Part shown: positions 1-11,600 of the stretch, piece after piece | Numbering within the stretch: position 1 is the first letter of the stretch | Layout: each line of letters starts with the position of its first letter | Assembly (NCBI GenBank): GCA_003255025.1 | Contig: QANY01013229.1 | Span: 434,001 to 498,000 of the forward strand | DNA: 64,000 nucleotides | Origin: Datisca glomerata | Lineage: Eukaryota > Streptophyta > Magnoliopsida > Cucurbitales > Datiscaceae | Direction: 5' to 3' | Translations under genes and position numbers: made by a program | Notes under the pieces: generated by a model | Told to the model about the DNA's origin: nothing | The model's database searches: none | Seen by the model: only the letters and a program-made list of their open reading frames with translations

Positions 1-1393
1 GCCTTCTCCTTGAACCGTTGAACATATGACACAAGCTCGTCATTGATCTTTTGTCTTTCCAGATCCTATGCTAGTTTTCTCCTTTATGACAAAGAATTTC
101 ACTAACAAAGTTGACACCATTTACGTTCATGTCAAGATCAATTCGGGCGCCAAGCTCACGTACCAAGTGTAAGCGCGATCTGTCAAGGACTTGGAGAATT
201 CCCTCAAAAGCATGAACTCATTGTAACCATAGGGTCTCATGTCATCAATAGAAAGCATCATGTGTTCCTTGGCACACCCATTTCTACCATTGTACTTTCA
301 AAACTTTAAGGGAACGTAGTCCACGGGGTATGGTCTCAAGGCTATGTCAGTTGAATATGGTGGTCTGAATTCGACAACAGACTCATTCGAAGACGTTCTT
401 CTTGAAGCACCTTTTTGAATGACTTCATGGGTAACGAAATGACTACTCCCAACAAGGATGTTCGCGTTTGAGGTAAGGTTAGTCTATGCCATTATAGTAG
501 TCGGGGTAGTGATGTTGTCCAGAAGTAAGGCATCGGCCATGGTAGTCGGTCTAGGCAAGTCGTCGATCATAAAAGGTAGAGGTGTTGGTGTATCACTAGC
601 TTATGCACGGGTTGAGAGCTGGTTTGAACATTCAGTTAAACATGGTTCTAGGCGAACACTTGTGGTTGAACGCCTACAACGAAGGATGGTTGGACGCCCA
701 TGAGAGAGGTCAGTTGCACGCCTATGGTGGAGGTTGGTTGCGCTCCCATGAAGGATGCTGGTTGCGCGCCCATGGTGGAGGCTGGTTGTGCGCCCATGAT
801 GGAGGCTGGTTGCACGCCCATGGTAGAGGTAGTCGGTTGCTCGCCCATGATGGAGGTACTCGGTTGCACGCCCATTATGGAGGTACTCGGTTGTACGCCC
901 ATGATGGAGGCTGGTTGTACTCCCATGATGGAGGCTGGTTTTACTCCCATGGTGGAGGTTAGTTGCGCACCTATGATGGAGGTTAGTTGCACACCCACGG
1001 CGGAGGTAGTCTGTTGCGCGTCCATGTTAGAGGTAGGTTGCACGCCCATGGTGGAGTGGAGGTAGTCGGTTGCGCGCCCATGATGGAGGTTGGTTGCACA
1101 CCAATGATAGAGGCTGGTTGCACGCCCATGGTGGAGGTTGCGGCAGGTGTTGTGGTGTAGTGGCACTGATGTATGTGTTCAATGTATCAATGACTATCAT
1201 CATCTCAGCGTTAGAAGCTTGGAGTTCCCAGGATGGCTCCAACTTGCTCTTGTATTTGTGTAGGTATGCTTGATGGTAACTCATGAGAGGTGTTTTCCTT
1301 CTCTTGTCCGCGTTTATCGTTGAGTATGGGTCCATCTCCCTCCGTGCGCGATAAAGTTGCTCTTCCCTTTGCATGTCCAGCCATGGTGGTCAT
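1..1393 (-). pseudogene. Ty3/gypsy retrotransposon gag, partial, runs off left edge
   Basis: Minus-strand gag of an LTR retrotransposon. The capsid-like block is clear near 145-200, where the translation reads FSKSLTDRAYTWYVSLAP, and a second block reads DELVSYVQRFKEKA at 1-60 in another frame. Both are hallmark retrotransposon gag segments. The chosen start is the Met at 1393 (MTTMAGHAKG), which lies 41 bp inside the LTR/primer-site boundary. The N-terminal third is a Pro/Ser/Thr-rich repeat encoded by a minisatellite. There is a stop near 300 and frame changes near 120 and in 1210-1375, so the gene is inactive. Protease and polymerase would lie left of the window. The family assignment rests on motif recognition and on the primer site. 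Confidence 0.75.
662..1150 (-). repeat. Minisatellite inside gypsy gag, about 30-33 bp unit, about 16 copies
   Basis: The plus strand repeats a unit of the form GGTTGCACGCCCATGATGG plus GAGGCT, about 16 times with point variation and 3-bp length changes. Because the period is a multiple of three, the array stays open in several frames. On the minus strand it encodes a degenerate decapeptide around MGVQPAS-type words. It sits where gypsy gag proteins often have a poorly conserved proline-rich N-terminal region. Confidence 0.9.
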
Positions 1394-1415
1394 TTTCTAG
1401 AATGATAAACCACTC

Positions 1416-1433
1416 GCTAGTGGAGTCGCCGAA
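1416..1433 (-). other. Candidate primer-binding site of the left gypsy element
   Basis: Directly inside the LTR end, the minus strand reads TTCGGCGACTCCACTAGC. This closely resembles the GGCGACTCCACTGGGG primer sites common in plant gypsy elements. It lies between the LTR end (TTTACA) and the gag start, as expected for the minus-strand tRNA primer. Confidence 0.65.
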
Positions 1434-1644
1434 TGTAAATGCAAGGTGTGACGTGGGTGAGTGCGAGAATGGTCTAATCCTTAGCAAGTGACCGGAACAA
1501 CGCTTGAGAACGCTAGAGAGGACGCCGAGAGGTGAAGGAAGAGCACTCTAAACACTCAAGGGTGGGGACAAAATGCTTCCTCTCTCTAGAACTGGGCGCT
1601 TCTCTCTTTAAGGTTTTCATCCTCCAAAATGAAGGAGAAACCCT

Positions 1645-1653
1645 CCTTTTATA
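1645..1653 (-). promoter_or_regulatory. TATA box in gypsy LTR
   Basis: The minus strand reads TATAAAAGG. It is about 210 bp upstream of the LTR inner edge and correctly oriented to drive the gag to its left. Confidence 0.5.
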
Positions 1654-2149
1654 GGTGACAAAAAGGAAGGGGGACCATTACAACAAATCTCATGATTAAT
1701 TGCAAGCTCACCAATCCAAACTTGCCATATTAGTTAAATAATCATGCTTAGGTGGATAAGAGGAGAATCTCTCATGTGCCAATCGGATAACACCACGTGG
1801 GTCTTGTCGAGTGACCATGATCTTGGGGGAATACGCCTAGCCGATGGGGCTCAATGGCGGTATTCACCCAAAGCCTCCTCTCAAAGGAATCTCTTAGGAC
1901 CAAACCCCCTCCCCGAGGTGGTCATACTAGAATAGGTGTCATCTCCAATACGACGTAGCCTCGCCCCTAATCCTACCAATCCACTCTCCCAAGCGCTCCC
2001 AGGAAACTATACGTCCACCCAAGTCTTTGTCACTTGCCTTGGTGGTTTGCGATGTAATGATTCAATGTGATAGCTGAGTGATACATCTTGTTTGAAGTAT
2101 GTCATTGTTGTCTTCGAGTTGCATTACAAAAGGTGATCTAGGCACCTCC

Positions 2150-2490
2150 ATGGTACACCTATGAGGGTGACATCAATGGTGCTATCATGAGGTTGACACC
2201 AATGGTGCTGCCATGGGGACGACCCCACGAGTACCTTAGTCGTGGCACCCCATGTGTTGCACCTCAATGACGACACCCCATATGGTGCACCTCAGTGGTG
2301 GCACCCTATGGAGTGCACCTTTAATGGCGGCACCTTAAGGGGTGCACTTCAGTGGTGACCCCTTGCACCTCAACGGTGACACTCCATGATGCGTCTTAGT
2401 GATGGTACTCCATGGTACATCTCAGCGGTTATACTCCATGGTACGTCTCAACGGTTGTATTTCATGGTGCATCCTTGGTGGAGACACTCC
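2150..2490. repeat. Minisatellite, about 33 bp unit, about 10 degenerate copies
   Basis: Copies of a unit resembling TGGTGCACCTCAGTGGTGGC followed by ACCCCA are strung together with many substitutions. The array lies in the outer part of the left LTR. The unit is unlike that of the gag minisatellite, so this is a separate expansion. Confidence 0.8.
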
Positions 2491-2670
2491 TGATACGCCG
2501 TAAGAGTTGCGTTTCGCGGGGAGTCAATGTTGAAGTCACCAACCCCCATGTACACACTTCATTATGAGTAACTTTTAGGCGTTTTGAAGTGGGTTCTTCC
2601 GAAGAGAATTGGGATGATTCCTCCATTTTCACTTACTAGTTTTTTTAGAGAGAACGCAAAAGTAGATCTG

Positions 2671-3490
2671 GACGAAAAAAATTGATACTCCAGAGTACCA
2701 CAATTTTTTGTACTCTCTAATATCAAGCTGAAGGTCTCTGTTAAAACCACGTCATTCGTTAAACCCATTTTAATGAGTCATGCTGGATAAAATGTGCCCT
2801 TTTAATAGATTTGGATTGCCTCATGTTTGGTGAACGGTGATCTAAAGAGGAGGTAATTTTCAGTAAATTTGGTCTGTGTTCATTTTTACAACGGATGGTC
2901 TAGATTATTTTATTTTTCCTTTTTACTTTTTCTGACAACTTTTGACTTTCGTCCTTTTTTCTTCTCTCGCTATCCCATCTGGTTCGTCTATTTTCAAAGC
3001 GAACAGTTCAGATGGAACAGATTCGTCTCCTATTTTGAAAACAGGAGACGATCTGTATCCTATTTTCAAAACAGGAGACAATCCTTATCACCTTTTAACA
3101 TAGTCTCTTTTTTTCTTAAATGATAATGATAGAAGACTACAACTACATTAAATATCAAGTATATGAGGATGTAAACTAAGAATATATTGGCAAGGGGGAA
3201 GTGGAGGAGTCGAACCCCGGCCCTCTAATTGGTCAAGGAGGATCCATGTAGTCTGCTTAATCATATAAATATCTCTTTAATTGGAAAAATGCCACAAACC
3301 TCATTTCATTTTAGATTTTATTGCAAATACTTAAAACCGCTAAAGTTTAAACTAACTCCATTTAAATAACATGTGATATTAAAATTACCCCTCATTTTAT
3401 TCCTAATTTTAAAAATGTTAAAATAATTTATTTTAATATTCAAACTAAAATCCACCCAAATTTAAATCAACCTTGGTTGGTTTATGTTTC
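2671..3490. repeat. Dispersed repeat, copy A
   Basis: Similar over most of its length to 7036-7705 in the same orientation. Shared landmarks are AAAATTGATACTCC near the left end, AAACCCATTTTAATGAGTC, then CAAGGGGGA...GTCGAACCC, then CAACCTTGGTTG and TTATGTTTC at the right end. The copies differ by indels, including about 150 bp of extra sequence in copy B. No coding capacity or terminal repeats are visible, so the family is unidentified. Confidence 0.75.
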
Positions 3491-3499
3491 AAATTCAAA

Positions 3500-4923
3500 A
3501 AATAGCCGGGTCAGATTGATTATAGATGGATCGAGTTGATTAACGAGTGCATCTTCTCAATGTCTTTTTCATTCATGGCTAATGGTACACTCTCTATGGC
3601 GGTGTCATTTCCCAACAGGTGTTGAGATTGAGACGAGATTGAGATTGAGATAATATGATCCTCACCCTCTTCCTTTCTTCTTACGTGTGCTAAATGCTTA
3701 TCTTCACTTATTCAGGATACCTTGGGTAGGGATTGGCTGTCTTGTCCGAAAGCTTGTTGCGATGGGCCTAGAATTTGTCATTTGTTTTATGCATATTAAA
3801 GCATGATTTTTTGTAAGGTGAATAAGCTAAACTTTGACGTTTTAAAGAATGTTTTATCAACATATTCTAGTGTCTAAATTTTTTTTATAAATTTGTTGTG
3901 TGACCTTTTCTCCTAGTACTGGCCTTCAGATGAGAGGGAGCTTCACTTCTTCTTTGAGGTTCGGGTTGCTCCGTGTCACGAGAAGCATCTTAGTTTGCCC
4001 TCTAGTGTGGGAGCAAACAAATGGAGGCTTTTTAATCCTATCATGTCCAGAGCTTGATCTTTGATGAGTAATTGGAGGAAGTTCCCATTAAAATAATGCT
4101 CCAAGTCTTGTCCACTTACTCGATGAATATACTCCGACTCCCTACATCCCTATGTAAAGATTTGAGTTCAGTGATGACTAAGTTTTGATAGGATTCTTCT
4201 AATAGTATCAAGATTTAAGTTTAGCGATGGCTAAGTTTTGATAGGATTCTTTTAATAATATCAAAATATGCATTGGTTAGCCTGGGATAAGCTGCCTTCC
4301 TAAGGCTATTGGTGGCATGAGATTTTATTTCTTAAATGTTTAATCAGCCCTTGCTTAGTTAAGCAGGTGTGGAGATTACTTGAGAAAATGGGTTCGTCGG
4401 GATCTTCTTTGAAAAATGATTCTGTGGAAAGTGGATGTCTATATGAGTTATCAAGGATTCTTGGCTGCCCATACACTCAACTTTCAAACCTATTCGTACA
4501 GCAGGGAAATACATCAAGCTCAAGGTTTTGATCATATTGATAATGGGCGGTTCGAAAGTTTCTTCCTTTTTACAAGTGTTGCATCCTTTGGACATAGTGT
4601 GCTATCTCCGTTCCCATTATTATAATTTGGCATTGATGATGGATAATTGTTTTAGCTGCTCGGCCTCTTTGGAGAATTCCTTCAACTAGTGGTGGAAAAA
4701 AACTTAGGCATTGAGGTTACAATACAAGGACCATATCATCAAAAGGAAAGCCTCACGGGCTTTGTCCTAATACTGACAAGTTTAAACGTTTCTCATAAGA
4801 GAAATTATTGAGAGGAGCAGTCATGATGTTGTTGACCCTCCTGATGACTATTATGTAGATAGTTATATGTTAGAAATAATGTATTGTATTATAAGAGTAA
4901 ATGAAAACTACGATAATACACAA
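3500..4923 (+). other. Mostly non-coding; one weak coding-like stretch
   Basis: No gene is supported. At about 3900-4050 the plus strand can be read as YWPSDERELHFFFEVRVAP, which is reminiscent of the gag-like or plant-mobile-domain proteins of transposons. The preceding TTCTCCTAG could be a 3' splice site. The match is short and flanked by stops, so it is only a possible relic. A short GATTGAGAC-type repeat lies at about 3620-3655. Confidence 0.2.
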
Positions 4924-5030
4924 TGATGTAAATACCTTAATGACATCATGTAAATACATTAATGACATGTAAATGCATTAATGACATCACGTAGATGCTT
5001 TAATGACATCATGTAAATGCTTTAGTTATG
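4924..5030. repeat. Short tandem repeat, about 24 bp unit
   Basis: Four to five copies of TGTAAATACATTAATGACAT, with or without CA, in AT-rich intergenic DNA. No gene is nearby. Confidence 0.85.
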
Positions 5031-5212
5031 AATAGTATGTAAATATTATAATACAAAATGTAAATAACTATTTACTGATATTTTCTTATTTCCAATGTGG
5101 AATTTCAACAATTCTCACATGTTTTTTCAATTCTCATTTAACTAACTTTGGGACATAATTTCTCATTCGTTTCAAAGCCAACTTTGAAAATTAATTATTA
5201 AAAATCGGTCCA

Positions 5213-5835
5213 TGGAAGGAGGAGGAGGAGGATGATGAGGGGTGAGGAGTGTGAGGAAGGGCGTGACGAGCGTGAGGAGGAGCGTGAGAGGAGAGTGAGG
5301 ACCAGAGTGAGGAGTAGAATGAGGAGGAGAGTGAGGAGAAGAATGAGGAGGAGAGGGAGGAGAAGAAGAATGAGGAGGAGGATGAGGATGAGGGAGCAGG
5401 ATGAGAAGGAGGAGGGAGCAGCAGGAGGAGGGAGCAAGAGGAGGAGGAGGAGGAGCGTGAGGAGCAGAATGAGGAGGAGAGTGGGGAGCAGAATGCGGAT
5501 GAGAGTGGAGAGCAGAATGAGGAGAGTGAGGAGCAAAATGAGGAGAATAGTGAGAAGGAGAGGAAGAAGAGGAGGAAGAAGAAGAAGAAGAATGAGGAGG
5601 AGGAGGAGAAGAAGAAGAAGAATTACGAGGAGGAGGAGAATAATGAGAAGAAGAAGAAGAAGACCAAAGAAGAAGAAGAGTAAGGAGAAGAACAAGAAGA
5701 ACAAGAACAAGAAGAATAACAAGAACATGAGGAACATAGTAAGAACAAGAAGAACAAGAACATAACAAGAATAATAACAAGAACAAGAAGAACAAGAAGA
5801 AGAATAAAAGAAAGAAGAACAAGAAGAACAAGAAG
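5213..5835. repeat. Purine-rich GAG/GAA trinucleotide tract, about 620 bp
   Basis: The plus strand is almost only G and A, grading from GGAGGA-rich on the left to AAGAAC/AAGAAG-rich on the right. The long open frames across it (Arg/Glu-rich on plus; Leu- or Ser/Pro-rich on minus) are by-products of the composition and are not genes. Such tracts can form triplex structures in vitro; whether this one does is inference. Confidence 0.9.
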
Positions 5836-6193
5836 AAGATCAATAAGCACAGTTTTCCACTCAGGTAGCAAGATTCGTTGAAAAAGAAGAAGAGAAAATA
5901 GAGAAGCAACGAGATGAAGGGGAAGCAAAAATGGGGACTATGGTTGATTTGATAAGTGCATTTGGGAAGATAAGAGAGATGATTGAGTATCTTTAGTTTT
6001 GTGGGCTAGGGAAGAAGAAGAAGAAGAAGAAGAAGCACAACTTTTCACTCAGGCAGCAAGCTTTGTTGAAGAAAAAGAAGAGAAAATATAGAAGAAACAA
6101 GATGAAGAGGAAGCAAAAATGGAGACTATGGTTTATTTGATAAGTGCATTGGAAAGATAAGAGAGATGATTGAATATCCTTAATTTTGTGGGT
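5836..6193. repeat. Tandem duplication of an approximately 165 bp unit
   Basis: Copy 1 covers about 5836-6002 and copy 2 about 6029-6193. They share a run from the CACTCAGG start through AAGATAAGAGAGATGATTGA to TTTTGTGGG, with roughly one difference per ten bases. A (GAA)n stretch (about 6013-6037) separates them. The duplication continues the purine-rich tract on its right. Confidence 0.85.
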
Positions 6194-6279
6194 CATTGAT
6201 ATACATTTCTTAGTTTCAAAAATAGGTATTGTTTTGTTACGAGTGCTTTCTGGAAGCCAATCAAGGGAAGAAATATATG

Positions 6280-6990
6280 TGTCCTAACAGTACCATGGCA
6301 CGTTGTGGGAATCCCGCCAAGTCCTAGTCACAGGCCATAAGTCCTACCCGACCTGACCTCACCAACCCACAACAAAGGTAGGTCGGGAAAGGCAGAGCTC
6401 GTGGGAGCAGTAAACACGTGCTGAAGACTCAGAGGACCTGAAAACAATTCAACGTCAGCACCATCATTACACGTCGAAAGTAGGAATCGAAGTGGCGCCT
6501 CCCTATCCAACCTTTAGTTTAGGTGTCTATGCTGTCTCTCATGTCAGACAAGTCTCTTTCAAGTCACTTCGACCTTTATGTCAACTTGAGGAATAAGGGC
6601 ATGAAATGTCGCCCCCAACCCGTCATGACAAACAAAGCCGTCATGTCTCCAAGGCGTCTTCGACACGCTTCCTTTGACCACGTCATCGAAGTTTCATCGA
6701 CATGCTTCCTCTTAGGTGAGGCTTCAAGTATAAATACCTCACCTACAACAAGACAAGGTAACCGACCCTCCCCTAAGAAAAACTCTGCCAAAATTACTTC
6801 AAAATATTTACTTTGGCATCGGAGGCCCTTTAGGCAAGGAAATCACCCCCAATTCTCTTCGTCTCTCAGCTTCTTTGTTTGTGTTTTGCAGAGTCCCTGA
6901 CCAATAGGATTTTCACGTTGGGAGGATATTGCATGCAACCTCACTTTGAAGTTTTCGACGTCAACAGGTATATATATTTCCAAGTCAAAG
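6280..6990 (+). mobile_element. LTR-like sequence, probably solo or truncated
   Basis: A plus-strand TATA box (TATAAATACC, about 6729) is followed about 80 bp later by TTTGGCATCGGAGGCCCTTT, a block characteristic of the transcribed part of many plant LTRs. The sequence between 6980 and copy B of the dispersed repeat may hold its end. No primer site or gag follows, so a solo LTR or truncated LTR is likely. Both ends are approximate. Confidence 0.45.
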
Positions 6991-7035
6991 TTCTAAGGTA
7001 TATTATTACAAATAACCCTATAAGATTAGGGTTCA

Positions 7036-7705
7036 TCTTGATAGAAAAAATTGATACTCCGAAGTACCACAATTATTGGTACTCACTGATATCATGCCAA
7101 ATGTCTATTAAAGCCACGTAGTTAAACCCATTTTAATGAGTCGTGTCGGGTAGATTGGAAATTTTACATCATTGCTTTTTTTTCTTAGACAATATAAGAC
7201 TACATGTATGTTAATCATCATGTGTTTAGGAAAATTTACAATACTCCATGAGTACTCTACTCAATCAAATGAAAAACTGACATTTGATAAAAAATGTTAA
7301 AAAATATTTTTTTATTAAATATCAATTTTTTACATGAGAGAGAACGATACTCTCGAAGTACAATAATTTTTTCCAAGTGTATAAGGGTGTAAACAATATA
7401 TTAGCAAGGGGGAGGGGAGGGGTCGAACCCTAACCCTCTATCAGGTCAAAGGGCACCCATGTAGTTTGTTTAATGATATATAAATCTCTGTAATTTGAGA
7501 AATGGCACAAGCCTCCTTTTATTTTTAGTTTTACTGACAAAAAAATTCAGAACTGTTAATTTCAAATCTACCCCGTTTTAATAATATGTAATACCAAAAT
7601 TCTATCATTTTATTCTTAATTTTGAAAGGATTAAAATCAATTTTTTAATATTCAAACTAAAATTCATTAAAACTTGAGTCAACCTTGGTTGTTTTATGTT
7701 TCATT
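7036..7705. repeat. Dispersed repeat, copy B
   Basis: Second copy of the repeat at 2671-3490, in direct orientation about 4.4 kb away. It carries the same landmarks in the same order, plus extra AT-rich sequence near 7200-7370 that includes a second GATACTC...GAAGTAC segment. It directly follows the LTR-like sequence, so the LTR may have inserted beside or into an older copy. Confidence 0.75.
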
Positions 7706-8612
7706 AAGACTTGAGTCAACCTTGAAATATTGCATTCTCACAACCTAACCAGAATAATTTTAAAAGAATTGATTTATTTATCATTTTTTTAAATTAAAGT
7801 TATGTCTGTATCATGTATCATTTAGGAAGACTACAAGAATTCTCAGAGGCATTTTCCTTTTTTTACTCCAACCAAATTGGCCATTTCATCTATTAAAAAA
7901 TTTAAATTTATAATTTCGTATTATACAGTTATTTTTATTACAAATTGAAATTGTGTAATCTCTTGGTACGTAGTTTAAAATTTATTTTATTCAACTTAAT
8001 TTTTGAAAATTGAAATGAGAACTTGCTTGAAGTATGACCTATGTATTGATTTTCATTATCAAAATCAGACGTGGCTTTAATTGTTTTCAAATTTTTATAG
8101 GACTTATTTATAAAGGTCATGACAGATTTGAGCTCTAAAAAATAAGCATTGTTTTCGGTGCATCACCTCTAGTAGTTTTAGATTCTTGTCTACAAACGAA
8201 GGAAAATGCTTCTTGATGCAGACAAAATGGCTATGGAAAGCAACCTTTGACATTGTACATGCATACAAAAGTGGTTTTGCAATTAACATGCTCTAGTGAA
8301 TTATTGTGAGTAAGTGGTGAACACAGTTTTTTTGTTATTTTGAACACAAGAATGGTGGAGCTATTTACGCGGAGCATGTAACTACTGGATCAAAGCTTGT
8401 AAACTAAAGTTCACACTTGCTCAAAACAAAGAGAGAATGACTTAGTATTATTTTCTAGAGAATGCTTTCCGTCTAGTATTTCTTCACAAGTGTTGCAGAT
8501 AATATTGCTTAACAAGTATACAGAACATCCCACTTGCTCTAATCAAGTGAAGTGTGACAACTACATGCCCAAAGCAAGTTAGTTAATTTGAACTCAAATT
8601 TTCATACTTTTG
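7706..8612. other. AT-rich sequence with no recognised feature
   Basis: No gene, RNA or element ends are visible. The right part (about 8300-8612) probably includes 3' sequence of the minus-strand copia element, since it lies just beyond its RNase H, but no LTR pair supports this. Confidence 0.4.
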
Positions 8613-11600
8613 TCAATTAGACGGAATGATCTCTCCATGAGAGGTTTCCTCTATTGAATAAGAAAGTATCAAAGGCCTCATGAATCGAATGACAATCGAC
8701 TTTATATGTTTTGTACACTCATGATAAACCGGATTTGCAGAAATTTGAATGGTACTAGTGTTGTCGGCATGAAGAGGTGTGAGATCATGCGGTGTAAAAC
8801 AAAATTCATAGAAAAGACCACAAAGCCAAACCATTTCTAAGCAAGCATCAGACATTGCACGATATTCAGACTCAGTGATTTGGAAACTCAAGCTCGTTTA
8901 TTACTTTTCCACGAGATTAAGGAAGACCCAAAAAACATACACCATCATGCGACGGTTCTACAAGTGTCTAGACACGTAACCCAATCAACATCACTAAAAG
9001 CAATCACACGAATAGGAGAACCAACAGGGAAAGTGCAGGAATTGACTTACTTGTTGAACAAAAAATTCTCTTTCATGCAAAGTCAATACGAATCTTCTTT
9101 GTTCATCTACAAAACATCAGCTGGTATTGTCTTATCAATCGTTTGTGTTATGAAACTGATTCTATGTTGATTACCCGCCTTTAGCAGCATCTCTATGATT
9201 CTTTTCATATGAAAGATCTTGGACAACTTTCTTATTTCTCTATGCTTGGAGGTCTACACTGATTCATTTGGTATATTCTTAAACCAACACAAATGTACCC
9301 ATGACTTAACTACCTTAGCAGGTTTACAAGATTCCTCTTATGTGGACACTCTAACGGAGGTTAATGTGAAGTACTAACGAGAGGAGGGGGATCTCCTATC
9401 TGATCCTACGGAGTATCGACAGTTGGTTGGAAGCTTGAACTATTTAACTATTATACGTCCTGATATCTCAGCAAAGTAGATCGAAACTTCTCAAATCATG
9501 CTTATGGAGCATGTTTCAAACCATACAAAGAGTGTCTCAACTTACACACATGAGGAGAAAGAGAAGAAAATAGACCTAAGGGAGGTTTCATGTAAATATC
9601 CTCCTTTAAGTCACCATGAAGAAATGCATTTTTGACATTCATCTAAAAGAGTGACCACCTCTAAGAAGCGGCAATATAAAGCACAGTACGCACTGTAGTC
9701 ATCTTTGCTACTAGAGAAAAGGTTTCTTCATAATCAACTTCATATTCTTGTCGATTACCAAGTGCCACCAATCGTGCCTTATAACGGTCTAGAGTTCCAT
9801 GAGAGCAAAGCTTAGTCGAGTAAACCTATTTATAATCAATTGCTTTGATGGTGGATGGACAGGGAACAACATCCCAAGTATGATTCTCTTGAAGAGCCTG
9901 AAGCTCCTCATCCATTGTCTTCTACCATCATTCATGTTTCACAGTCTCAAAAAATAAGTAGGAATGGGAACAGAAGACAAAGTATCATGAAGAGAAGTAT
10001 GCAAGAAATCATATACTTCAGGAGGATAACCATACCAATCAGGAGGACGTGAAACTCTAGTTGAGCGTCGGAACCCAAGTGCAGGAGGCTTAGAAAGTGG
10101 ATCGATAATGGACGTCAACTCAAGCTCAATAGTAAGCGTCTGAATATGCTCAGATGTCGGGTCCGATGTCAAGAAGGGGCAAAGTTGGTTGACGTTGCTT
10201 ATACACAAATCCTAGTTTAAATCACTCAGGAATAAGAGGTATCTCACCAAAGCAAATAAGAGTATTGATTTCAGGCAAAGACTCAATATGGGTAGGAAAA
10301 AGAAATTTATGCTAAAAAACCACAACATTATGAGACATACAGATTCAGTTAGAGCATGGATCATAACACCTTTAACCTTTGTGTAAAATACTATAACCCA
10401 AAAAAGTACATTTAACATATTGAGCAGAGAGTTTATGATGTCGATGAGAAGGAAAATGGACAAAACAAACACATCCAAAAGTATGAAGATCAAGATAAGT
10501 ATGTTGTTTATGTATTCGATGATAGAGAGAATCAAAATTTAAAGTTTGTGATGGTAGACGATTAATCAAATAAACTACCGTAGATAAGCTTCGACCCAAA
10601 ACTTAGAAGGAACATAAGACTCGGTCAATAATGTACGAACAACATCCAAGATGTGACAATTTTTTTGTTCAGCAACACCATTTTGTTGTGGACTAGAAGG
10701 ACATGAGCATTAGGAGATGATACCTTTTTTTATTGTAAAACGCATGAAATTCGTGTGACATGTATTCCCCCCCAGAGTTAGATCTCAAAACTTTAAAACC
10801 CGTAGAGAATTGTGTTTCAACATAGGCTACAAAAGTCCTGAAAACATAAAAGATCTCAGATTTGGCATGAAGAAAATATACATAAGTGTATCGACTAAAA
10901 TCATCAATAAATGTCACAAAATACTTATAGGAAGCATGGGAAATGATAGGATTAATGCCCTGCATGTCACTATGTACAATATCAAAGCATTTATTCGCAT
11001 TGCTAACCTGAGCTAGAAATGGAAGAGTCTTACTCTTACTCAGTTTGCATGTAGAGCAATCAAAAGATAAAGAAGAGGAAACATATTCTTTATTACCCAA
11101 CAAACTAGATTTCAAAAGATTAGACAAAACAACAGAGTTTGGATGACCTAAATGTTTGTGTCATACCACACTCTTATTATTGATTGTCATACAAAATAAA
11201 GATAGATGAGATGGAACAGAAAAATTTAATGGAAACAATCTCCCAACTTTCGGCCCATTCGCGGGTATCTTCCTCGACACATGATCCTGCACAAGACAAC
11301 CATCACGAGAAAAATGGACATCACATGTGATATCAACTAAATGACCAACTGAAATAAGATTAGTAGATAAATGTAATAAGAGAAAAACATCACGAAATGA
11401 AGAATTAAGATCCCCGACAACATTAATAGGTAAATGACTTCTATTAGCAATTTCAATAGTCGAGGTATCGTGATATGGATGAATATCGTGAACAGAGTCA
11501 CATATTCCCACATGTTTTTTGTAGTTTTGTAAGGCTTCAAATTTAGAATGATAAATGGATCAATAGGCCCTAAGATCCATGTCTTCACACGTGCATCTTT

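Larger units (their letters stand above)
1434..2560 (-). mobile_element. 5' LTR of left gypsy element (outer boundary uncertain)
   Basis: The inner edge is set by the TGTAAAT (minus strand ATTTACA) next to the primer site. A TATA box lies at 1645-1653, and a GC-richer, G/C-patterned body follows. The outer edge near 2500-2560 is not fixed, because no second LTR of this element is in the window. A 33-bp minisatellite occupies the outer third. A distantly similar LTR remnant is present near 62300-62760. Confidence 0.55.

Noticed and set aside
603..1166. Plus-strand open frames across the gag minisatellite
   Set aside because: They are frames of a 30-33 bp repeat inside a minus-strand gag; the flanking gag words are all on minus.
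3190..3250. tRNA-derived SINE on minus: GGTTCGACTCC looks like an RNA polymerase III B box
   Set aside because: No A box at the proper spacing. The second copy has GGTTCGACCCC with the same surroundings but no SINE-like ends or tail.
5172..5928. Long open frames (Leu-rich, Ser/Pro-rich and Arg/Glu-rich)
   Set aside because: They exist on both strands only because the DNA is a GAG/GAA trinucleotide tract. There are no domain words and no sensible start context.
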